Shown here in pieces: positions 1 through 5,221 of a stretch of 5,221 nt of DNA (position 1 is the stretch's first letter; every line of letters starts with the position of its first letter). Both the position numbers and the translations under genes were made by a program. Below the pieces are notes generated by a model. The model saw only the letters and a list, made by a program, of their open reading frames with translations, was not told the origin of the DNA and did not search any database. The stretch is from Clostridiales bacterium (GTDB lineage Bacteria > Bacillota > Clostridia > UBA8921): NCBI GenBank assembly GCA_003535395.1, contig DOHE01000251.1:1-5221 (forward strand), given 5' to 3'.

Positions 1-1
1 A

Positions 2-49
2 GTGCCGGAGAAAGTGCCGGAGAAATTGCCGGGAAAAGTGCCGGAGATG
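2..49 (+). repeat. 12-base in-frame tandem repeats in addA
   Basis: Four consecutive 12-base units occur in frame. Units 1 and 2 (2-13, 14-25) are identical GTGCCGGAGAAA. Unit 3 (26-37) is a diverged TTGCCGGGAAAA, and unit 4 (38-49) is GTGCCGGAGATG. They encode VPEK-VPEK-LPGK-VPEM. The array touches the window edge, so further units may lie upstream. It falls just before the conserved nuclease core, where a flexible charged, proline-bearing linker would be tolerated. Unit length is a multiple of three, so gain or loss of units would keep the frame. Confidence 0.8.
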
Positions 50-607
50 AAAAAGCCGCTGTTTCTTACGGAAATAAAGGGCCTGACTGCGGCGGAAGCG
101 GGCACGGCCATGCATTTTGTGCTGCAGCACCTCGATCTGCACGACCCGGATCTAAAAACCCAGATCGATGGAATGGTCGCGAGGGATCTGCTCTCTCCTG
201 TGCAGGCAAAGAGTGTGGATCCAGGCAGGATCCAACAATTTCTGGATTCACCGCTGGGCATGAGGCTGTTGGCCGCAAAGACAGTTCGCCGGGAGGTGCC
301 GTTCCAGCTGCAGGTCCCGTGCGGGGAAGTCTATAAAGACACCCACCTGGACAATGAAACCGTACTTTTGCAAGGGATGATCGACTGCTGGTTTGAAGAA
401 CCGGAGGGGCTGGTATTGCTGGACTACAAGACCGACCGGGTGCAGCCGGGGCGGGAGGGGGAGATCCGCGAGCGGTACCGGCTGCAGTGGGGGTATTATA
501 CGAGAGCGCTTGAGCAGCTTTCGGGGAAGCCGGTGAAGCAGCGGTTTTTGGTGCTGCTGGCCACCGGGGAGGCACTGGAAGTGGAGCGGGTAGAGACGGA
601 CGGATAG
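2..607 (+). CDS. addA: AddA, C-terminal nuclease domain (5' partial)
   Basis: This is the end of the AddA subunit of the AddAB (RexAB) helicase-nuclease, which resects double-strand breaks in the cytoplasm and prepares 3' tails for RecA. About 201 residues are visible. The N-terminal UvrD-like helicase part, roughly 1000 residues in known AddA proteins, lies outside the window, and the first visible codon (GTG) is internal. Numbering from base 2, the RecB-family nuclease signatures are complete: GTAMH (H38), REVPF (E98), GMID (D128), LDYKTD (D141, K143) and the Q162-x3-Y166 motif. It ends at TAG 605-607. The VPEK-like repeats at the visible start would lie in the linker between helicase and nuclease domains. 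A RecB or stand-alone RecB-like nuclease is less likely, because AddA directly precedes sbcD-sbcC in Firmicutes. Motifs are seen directly; the name rests on family and context. Confidence 0.9.
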   Translation: MPEKVPEKLPGKVPEMKKPLFLTEIKGLTAAEAGTAMHFVLQHLDLHDPDLKTQIDGMVARDLLSPVQAKSVDPGRIQQFLDSPLGMRLLAAKTVRREVPFQLQVPCGEVYKDTHLDNETVLLQGMIDCWFEEPEGLVLLDYKTDRVQPGREGEIRERYRLQWGYYTRALEQLSGKPVKQRFLVLLATGEALEVERVETDG

Positions 608-609
608 GG

Positions 610-690
610 CAGCCCACCCGCCCGCTCGGATAGCGCCAGACCGCCTGGGCACACTGGCGGACCAGACCCGCCGGCCAGCCCACCCACCCG
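610..690 (+). repeat. Imperfect direct repeat pair in the spacer
   Basis: CAGCCCACCCGCCCG at 610-624 recurs as CAGCCCACCCACCCG at 676-690, 14 of 15 bases identical with starts 66 bases apart. Related shorter pieces are CAGACCGCC at 637-645, CAGACCCGCC at 663-672 and CAGACTGCCCGCC at 702-714, and CTGCCCG occurs at 706-712 and 718-724. The pattern suggests the spacer grew partly by duplication of short GC-rich pieces, though low base complexity alone makes some matches expected. Confidence 0.5.
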
Positions 691-724
691 GGCAGCCAAT
701 ACAGACTGCCCGCCCGGCTGCCCG
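689..724 (+). promoter_or_regulatory. Inverted repeat with two alternative pairings just upstream of the sbcD ribosome binding site
   Basis: CGGGCAGCC (689-697) is perfectly complementary to GGCTGCCCG (716-724), giving a 9-bp stem with an 18-base loop. Its first seven bases can instead pair with CTGCCCG at 706-712, giving a 7-bp stem with a 10-base loop. The outer stem ends five bases before the Shine-Dalgarno sequence. No T-run follows, so it is not a canonical terminator. It might stabilise the mRNA or influence ribosome access. The pairing is seen; any role is inference. Confidence 0.45.
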
Positions 725-729
725 TATAG

Positions 730-736
730 AAGGGAG
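730..736 (+). promoter_or_regulatory. Ribosome binding site of sbcD
   Basis: AAGGGAG lies eight bases before the ATG at 745. An in-frame TAG at 727-729 rules out any longer N-terminus, so this site and that stop together fix the sbcD start. Confidence 0.85.
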
Positions 737-744
737 AACAGAAT

Positions 745-2004
745 ATGCGTATTTTACATACCTCCGACTGGCATTTGGGAAGGAGCCTGGAGCAGGTGAG
801 CCGGCTCCCGGAGCAAAGGGAGTTCATCCGCTGCCTTTGCCGGATCGCGGAAGAGCAGGAGGCGGACCTGGTGCTGGTTGCAGGGGATGTGTTCGATACA
901 TGCAACCCGTCGGCTGCGGCGGAAGAACTGTTTTACGAAGCGCTGGAAGGACTGGGCAGCCGGGGCAGGCGGGGAGTGGTGGTGATCGCGGGGAATCACG
1001 ACAATCCGGACCGGCTCTGTGCCGCCAGCCCGCTGGCCAGAAGGAACGGCATTGTACTGCTGGGTTATCCGGGAAGCGACCCGGGGCAGTCCGGCTTTGA
1101 AGCTGAATTTGCGGACAGCACGGTCCGTATCCTGCAATCCGGGGCGGGATGGCTGGAGATCCAGGTGGCCGGATGCCCTCACCCGGCGGTGATCCTGACC
1201 CTGCCCTATCCATCCGAGTCCCGGCTGGAGGAAGTCCTCACACGGGAGGCGGAGGAAGGACGGCTGCAGAAAGCTTATTCAGAAAAAATCGGGGAGATTT
1301 TTGCGGAGCTGAGTGAAAAATTTCGGGAGGACACTGTCAATCTGGTGGTGGGACATCTATTCCTTCGGGGTGGCCGGGAATCGGAGTCCGAGCGCACCCT
1401 GCAGGTAGGCGGAGCGTTGACGGTGGACCCGGGGCGGCTGCCCGTAAAAGCCCATTTCGCCGCGCTGGGGCACCTGCACCGGCCACAGGCGGTTTCCGGT
1501 GCGGCGTGCCCGGCGGTCTACTCCGGTTCGCCTCTGGCGTACAGTTTCTCCGAGGCGGAGCATACCAAGGCGGTGTACCGGATCGATGCGGAACCGGGTC
1601 TGCCGGCTGAAATTACGCCCCTGTACCTGGACTGCGGCAGGCCACTGCGCCGGTGGGTGGCGGAGCAAGGCGTGGAGCAGGCACTAAAGTGGTGCCGGGA
1701 CGGTCGGGATGCCAATGCCTGGGTGGACCTTGAGATCGTGACCGACCGGGTGCTGACGGCGGAGGAGCAAAGGAGTCTGAGAGCGCTGCACTCCGGTATT
1801 ATCCAGGTGCGGCCCCGGATCCGCGGGGACAGCGGAGAGGCTGCTTTGCCGGAGAGCCGGGAGGGCCGGAAGATCGATGAACTTTTCCGGGAATACTACC
1901 GATTTCGTATGGGGGGAGAGATTCCCGAAGAACTGATGCAGGCATTCGTAGAGATTTTGAGCGAAGAAGAGGAGGACGCCGGAGATGAGACCGAAACTGC
2001 TTGA
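745..2004 (+). CDS. sbcD: SbcD, Mre11-family nuclease subunit of SbcCD
   Basis: This is the nuclease subunit of SbcCD, an ATP-dependent double-strand exonuclease and hairpin endonuclease acting on palindromes, blocked ends and stalled forks. The 419-residue length is close to the roughly 400 of known SbcD proteins. Calcineurin-like phosphoesterase motifs appear in order: SDWH (D8, H10), GDVFD (D48), GNHD (N84, H85, D86), GHLF (H204) and GHLH (H243, H245), so both metal sites look complete. YSGSPLAYSF near residue 260 is the usual end of the catalytic domain. The capping/SbcC-binding domain follows, with VDLEIV and VRPRIR segments at about 328-360. The final ~40 residues include ELFREYYRF and an acidic tail (S406-A419, with E407-E410). 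The start is set by a good ribosome binding site and an in-frame stop just upstream. The gene overlaps sbcC, pointing to coupled translation of the two partners. Nothing essential is missing. Confidence 0.97.
   Translation: MRILHTSDWHLGRSLEQVSRLPEQREFIRCLCRIAEEQEADLVLVAGDVFDTCNPSAAAEELFYEALEGLGSRGRRGVVVIAGNHDNPDRLCAASPLARRNGIVLLGYPGSDPGQSGFEAEFADSTVRILQSGAGWLEIQVAGCPHPAVILTLPYPSESRLEEVLTREAEEGRLQKAYSEKIGEIFAELSEKFREDTVNLVVGHLFLRGGRESESERTLQVGGALTVDPGRLPVKAHFAALGHLHRPQAVSGAACPAVYSGSPLAYSFSEAEHTKAVYRIDAEPGLPAEITPLYLDCGRPLRRWVAEQGVEQALKWCRDGRDANAWVDLEIVTDRVLTAEEQRSLRALHSGIIQVRPRIRGDSGEAALPESREGRKIDELFREYYRFRMGGEIPEELMQAFVEILSEEEEDAGDETETA
1970..1975 (+). promoter_or_regulatory. Ribosome binding site of sbcC inside sbcD
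   Basis: A perfect AGGAGG sits nine bases before the sbcC ATG at 1985, within the codons for the acidic tail of SbcD (E408-D411). Ribosomes finishing sbcD at 2002-2004 would end right beside this start, a classic arrangement for translational coupling and balanced subunit production. Confidence 0.85.
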
Positions 2005-5000
2005 AATCGAAGGACTCCAGAGCTTCCGGGAGTTGCAGCGCATTGATTTTGAAACTCTGGGAGAAACGGGTCTGTTCGGCATCTTTGGCCCTACGGGCAG
2101 CGGAAAATCCACGGTGCTGGACGCCATCACCTTCGCTCTTTATGGAAAAGTGAAACGGGCGGGGGGCACCCTGGGCATCCTGAATGCCAATGAAGACACC
2201 CTCAAAGTGCGGTTCGTGTTCGAGATCCTTAGGGAGGGAAGCCGGAAAGCCTATCGGATCGACCGGACCTACCAGCGCAAAAAAGGCTCGGATCATGCCT
2301 GTGAGCCCAAAATCGCCCGACTTATTGAGATTTCCGCCGGAGGGGAGATCCCTGTATGTGACAAACCCTCTGAGGTGGGCAACACCGTACGGGAATTGCT
2401 GGGTTTGAGCCATGATGATTTTACCCGGGCAGTGGTGCTGCCCCAGGGCAGTTTCCAGGAATTTCTGATGCTGGGAAACGCAGAGCGGCGCAGCATGCTG
2501 GAGCGGATCTTTTACCTGGAGGAGTATGGCAGGCGTCTGCAGGACAAGCTCAGCCGGAAGCTGGGGCAGCTGAAAAGCCGGCTGGATACACTAAAAGGGG
2601 AGCTTGCCGCATACGCAGATGCCACAGATGAAGCACTTTCAGAAGCCGGGGCGGAATGGAAGGCGGCGCAGGCGGAACAGACCCGGCTGGAGACAGAACT
2701 GTCCCAGCTGGAACCCAGATATCGGGAGGCGGGAGAGGTTTTTCAGCTCATGATGGAACAAGCCCGGGCCGAGCAGGCACTTAAGCAGCATCAGTTAAAA
2801 CAGGAACTTTTTGCACAGCAGAGACGTAAGCTGGACTTGGCAGAAAAGGCGGATAGCCTGCTGGAACTCATCCAGAGCACCCGGGACCTGACCGAAAATC
2901 AGATTCAACTGCAAGCCCTGCTGAAACAGGGGGCTGATCAGCTTGCGGCAGCCGGGCAAAAGCGGGACAAAGACCGAAATCTCTATGAGGACTTTCGGAA
3001 GCAGGCAGCATCGGAACAGCCGCGGCTGGGAAGCCTGCGCACCCGCCTGGAGGAAGCGCTGGGAGTGATGGGGGGGATCCGCGGACTGACTGAGAAGAAG
3101 GAAGAAGCGGCAACGTCCCTGGAAAAGCTGCGGGCGGAATATGCCAGGGTCCACAGGGATATCGGGGCTGCGACCGCAGAAGCGGAGCGGATGGAACAGG
3201 AGCTGGAAACGCTCAGTCGAAAGGCGGATACGCTTAAGGTGTCCCCCGAATTTCGCGCACAGCTGCAGGAAGGCCTGCGCCTGGAGGGTCTATTTGAACT
3301 GCTGGCGGTTAAAAAAGAAGCGGCAGATAGGGCTCGGCAGGCGCTGGACATCCTGACAGCCGGTCAGGAGGAACTGGCAGGGAAGATGCGGGATCTGAAA
3401 GCAGAACAGGAACGGGCGGAGGCGGATATGGAGAGCCGCCGGGAGGAGCAGGCCCGGGCACTTAAAGAGCTGGAAGGCCAAAACGCCTTACTGCTGTCCC
3501 TGACACTCAAGCCCGGACAGCCCTGCCCGGTTTGCGGATCGGATCAGCATCCCCGGCCCGCGGCTTCCTCCGGTACTGCGGATGTGCCCCTGCGGAAGCA
3601 GGAAGCTGAAGCGGCACAGCAGGCGTTTAAAGCGGCGGAAGCGGCTTTCCGGCAGGCAGAGACCAGGTGCCTGCTGGCAGAAAAGGAAGGCATTACGCTT
3701 GCCGGCCGGATTCTGGAAAGCACCCGGGAACTGGCACTCAAAACGCGGGAATTTGAAGCTGCACTGCAAAAGCTGCCGGAAGCTTTTCAGCACCCGGAAC
3801 TGCCGGAAGCTTTTCAGCACCCGGAACTGCCGGAAGCTTTTCAGTACCCGGAGCTGCAGGGAAGGCCAGGAGCCTGTGTGGCGGACGAAATCAAGCGGCT
3901 CGCAGAGCAGGATCAGCAGCTCAAGGAGGTGGAAAAGCAGATTTTGCACCACCAGACGGCGATTCGTGACCGGAGGCTCCAACTCGATCAGTGGAAGGAA
4001 AAACGGGCAGAGGTGGAATCACAGGGAATGAAGGTCCGGACAGAGCTGGGGCAGCATATCGAACTGCTGGCGGACAAAGCCCGGAAGATCAAAGAACTGC
4101 TGGAGATAAGCGAACTTCCGGCAGAGGACGTATCGGATCCTTTGGCCGGGCTGCCCGGGGAAGAGGATGTGCAGGAGGAGATTCGGCGAACGATACAAAA
4201 ATTGCAAAACGGCCATGATGAAACGGAGAACCGGTATCAGGCGATGCAGGAAGCGGAGAAACAGTATGGGGCCCTGGCCGCGGAACAGTCCGGCCTTCAA
4301 ACCCGGCTGGGCATGGTATCTTTGAACCGGGAAGCCCAGGAAACCCTGCTGATCAAACGCCTGGCGGAAAAGGGTTTTTCGGATGCCGCGGCAGCAGAGC
4401 GGGCCATACTGTCTGCCTCTGAGCAACAAGCCCTGAAAACGCAGCTGGAGGATCACCAAAAGCAAGGAATGGATTTACATGCCCGGCTGGAAGCAGTGCA
4501 GGGCCGGCTTCAGGGGCGCAGGATCGGGCCGGAGGAATGGGAGAGCCTGCAGCAGCAGTACCAGAACGCATCCCGGGAGCGGGATGAAAGCATGTCCCGG
4601 AGCGGTGCCGCCAAAAACCGGTTTGAACTGCTGACAGCCCGTCATGCCCGGTGGACGGCTTTGACCGCGGATTTTCAACAGCAGAACCACCGGCAGGGGC
4701 TCTTTGACCAGATCCAGAAACTGCTGAAGGCCGAGCTTCGCAAAGACAACAGCTTTATCGATTTTATTGCCGAAGAACGTTTGCGCTATATCGCCGCCCG
4801 GGCCTCGGAAACCCTGGGGGTCATGACCCGATTCAAGTATGCGCTGGAGCTGGATGCGGATGCCGGGTTTATTATCCGGGATAATGCCAACGGCGGCATC
4901 CACCGCAGCGTCACCACCCTGTCCGGAGGCGAAACCTTTTTGACCTCCCTGGCACTGGCTCTGGCCTTGTCGGAGCAGATCCAACTGAAAGGACAAAGCC

Positions 5001-5218
5001 CGCTGGAGTTCTTTTTCCTGGATGAGGGATTCGGGACCCTGGACAACCAGCTTCTGGATAATGTCGTGGATTCCCTGGAGCGCCTGAGCAGCCGGCAGCG
5101 GGTGATCGGACTCATCAGCCACGTGCCGGAACTGCGCAACCGCATCGCCCGCAGGCTCATCGTCACGCCGCCCACCGGCCGCGGAGACGGGTCTGTGGTA
5201 CAGATCGAAAAGGCATAA
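1985..5218 (+). CDS. sbcC: SbcC, Rad50-family SMC ATPase subunit of SbcCD
   Basis: This is the ATPase and DNA-clamping subunit that drives SbcD at hairpins and blocked ends. The 1077 residues match the family (about 1050-1130). Order of parts: N-terminal ATPase lobe to about residue 182, with Walker A GPTGSGKST (35-43, K41) and Q-loop LPQGSF (Q154); an ascending coiled coil from about 183; a zinc hook CPVC (C514, C517) that joins two complexes; a descending coiled coil to about 905; and a C-terminal lobe with NSFIDFIAEE, signature LSGGE (979-983), Walker B FFFLDEGFGTLD (D1013, E1014) and H-loop LISHV (H1046). All ATPase residues are present. ATG 1985 is backed by AGGAGG upstream and by the typical opening LLEIEGLQSF. 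The descending arm carries a triple repeat (LPEAFQHPE, residues 597-623) whose prolines should interrupt the coil; by eye this arm is some 50 residues longer than the ascending one. Stop TAA is 5216-5218. Confidence 0.97.
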   Translation: MRPKLLEIEGLQSFRELQRIDFETLGETGLFGIFGPTGSGKSTVLDAITFALYGKVKRAGGTLGILNANEDTLKVRFVFEILREGSRKAYRIDRTYQRKKGSDHACEPKIARLIEISAGGEIPVCDKPSEVGNTVRELLGLSHDDFTRAVVLPQGSFQEFLMLGNAERRSMLERIFYLEEYGRRLQDKLSRKLGQLKSRLDTLKGELAAYADATDEALSEAGAEWKAAQAEQTRLETELSQLEPRYREAGEVFQLMMEQARAEQALKQHQLKQELFAQQRRKLDLAEKADSLLELIQSTRDLTENQIQLQALLKQGADQLAAAGQKRDKDRNLYEDFRKQAASEQPRLGSLRTRLEEALGVMGGIRGLTEKKEEAATSLEKLRAEYARVHRDIGAATAEAERMEQELETLSRKADTLKVSPEFRAQLQEGLRLEGLFELLAVKKEAADRARQALDILTAGQEELAGKMRDLKAEQERAEADMESRREEQARALKELEGQNALLLSLTLKPGQPCPVCGSDQHPRPAASSGTADVPLRKQEAEAAQQAFKAAEAAFRQAETRCLLAEKEGITLAGRILESTRELALKTREFEAALQKLPEAFQHPELPEAFQHPELPEAFQYPELQGRPGACVADEIKRLAEQDQQLKEVEKQILHHQTAIRDRRLQLDQWKEKRAEVESQGMKVRTELGQHIELLADKARKIKELLEISELPAEDVSDPLAGLPGEEDVQEEIRRTIQKLQNGHDETENRYQAMQEAEKQYGALAAEQSGLQTRLGMVSLNREAQETLLIKRLAEKGFSDAAAAERAILSASEQQALKTQLEDHQKQGMDLHARLEAVQGRLQGRRIGPEEWESLQQQYQNASRERDESMSRSGAAKNRFELLTARHARWTALTADFQQQNHRQGLFDQIQKLLKAELRKDNSFIDFIAEERLRYIAARASETLGVMTRFKYALELDADAGFIIRDNANGGIHRSVTTLSGGETFLTSLALALALSEQIQLKGQSPLEFFFLDEGFGTLDNQLLDNVVDSLERLSSRQRVIGLISHVPELRNRIARRLIVTPPTGRGDGSVVQIEKA
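3773..3853 (+). repeat. Three tandem 27-base in-frame repeats in sbcC
   Basis: Three adjacent 27-base units (3773-3799, 3800-3826, 3827-3853) each begin CTGCCGGAAGCTTTTCAG. Units 1 and 2 are identical at every base. Unit 3 differs at two places, CAC to TAC (His to Tyr) and a silent GAA to GAG. They encode LPEAFQHPE, LPEAFQHPE, LPEAFQYPE (residues 597-623). The following codons (CTGCAG) do not continue the unit. The array lies about 80 residues after the zinc hook. Two prolines per nine residues make a continuous coiled coil unlikely here. Perfect identity of units 1 and 2 at the DNA level suggests recent duplication. Confidence 0.95.
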
Positions 5219-5221
5219 GGA
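5217..5221 (+). promoter_or_regulatory. Possible ribosome binding site for a gene beyond the window
   Basis: AAGGA overlaps the sbcC stop and runs to the last base. It could be the start of a Shine-Dalgarno sequence for a tightly linked next gene, but no start codon is visible and five bases are weak evidence. Confidence 0.2.

Larger units (their letters stand above)
608..744 (+). other. C-rich structured spacer between addA and sbcD
   Basis: The spacer has no convincing gene. Hand count of 608-724 gives C 56, G 34, A 20, T 7, about 77% GC with a marked excess of C over G and very little T. The flanking genes are instead G/purine-rich on this strand. It holds imperfect direct repeats, several inverted repeats (for example CGCCAG 634-639 with CTGGCG 654-659, and CTGGCGG 654-660 with CCGCCGG 668-674 including one G-T pair) and ten C3 tracts. 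No T-run follows any hairpin, so no intrinsic terminator is visible, and no paired -35/-10 boxes were found. A C-rich, G-poorer transcript could in principle bind Rho, but that is speculation. The likeliest reading is an intra-operon spacer. Confidence 0.7.

Noticed and set aside
634..724. Intrinsic terminator after addA
   Set aside because: Several GC-rich stems exist but none is followed by a T-run; T is the rarest base in the spacer.
725..730. TATAGA resembling a -10 promoter box
   Set aside because: It abuts the Shine-Dalgarno sequence, so transcription would start within or beyond that site, and no -35 box lies at the right distance.
66..905. 279-codon open frame on the minus strand across the addA end, spacer and sbcD start
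   Set aside because: It lies antisense to two clearly coding regions, its product is low-complexity Pro/Ser/Arg/Ala-rich with no recognisable domain, and long antisense open frames are expected in GC-rich DNA.
837..1100. 87-codon + strand open frame inside sbcD
   Set aside because: It is Gly/Arg-rich, as expected of a frame shift of GC-rich coding DNA, and lies over intact SbcD metal-binding motifs in the true frame.
1799..2413. 204-codon minus-strand open frame across the sbcD-sbcC junction
   Set aside because: It is antisense to the SbcD capping domain and SbcC Walker A region, both strongly conserved, and shows no domain or plausible gene context.
3773..3853. CRISPR array
   Set aside because: The three 27-base units are directly abutting with no spacers and are in frame inside sbcC, so they are a coding tandem repeat.
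4475..5122. 215-codon minus-strand open frame opposite the sbcC 3' end
   Set aside because: It is antisense to the conserved SbcC signature and Walker B region, and its sequence shows no recognisable motif.
1..5221. A new defence or mobile system
   Set aside because: All three genes are recognisable core repair genes in their usual order, with intact motifs. No integrase, transposase, toxin, attachment site or foreign-looking gene was found.

Overview
The window is a compact three-gene piece of a bacterial DNA-repair operon, all on the + strand: the 3' end of addA (nuclease domain), a 137-base spacer, then complete sbcD and sbcC genes overlapping by 20 bases. The order addA-sbcD-sbcC follows the addB-addA-sbcD-sbcC layout known from Bacillus and many Clostridia. 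Strong AGGAGG-type ribosome binding sites, AddA rather than RecBCD, and the high-GC, G-rich coding strand suggest a GC-rich Firmicute, most likely of the Clostridia (perhaps Lachnospiraceae). That placement is inferred from gene order and protein character, not from a database match.

Layout. Bases 1-607 encode the last ~201 residues of AddA, with all the catalytic residues of the RecB-type nuclease. The visible part begins in a run of 12-base in-frame repeats (VPEK-like). Bases 608-744 are a very GC-rich, C-biased, T-poor spacer holding imperfect direct repeats, competing hairpins and many C3 tracts, with no recognisable promoter or intrinsic terminator. sbcD (745-2004) encodes the Mre11-type nuclease with every metal-binding motif intact. 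sbcC (1985-5218) encodes the Rad50-type SMC ATPase, with Walker A, Q-loop, CxxC zinc hook, signature, Walker B and H-loop all present. It carries an unusual triple 27-base repeat in the returning coiled-coil arm. The window ends three bases after the sbcC stop.

Together: AddAB resects double-strand breaks for RecA loading. SbcCD opens hairpins and protein-blocked or misfolded ends. Co-expression gives the cell two complementary end-processing nucleases. The genes look intact and ordinary. I see no undescribed system. The features worth a second look are the small in-frame tandem repeats in addA and sbcC and the structured spacer between addA and sbcD.
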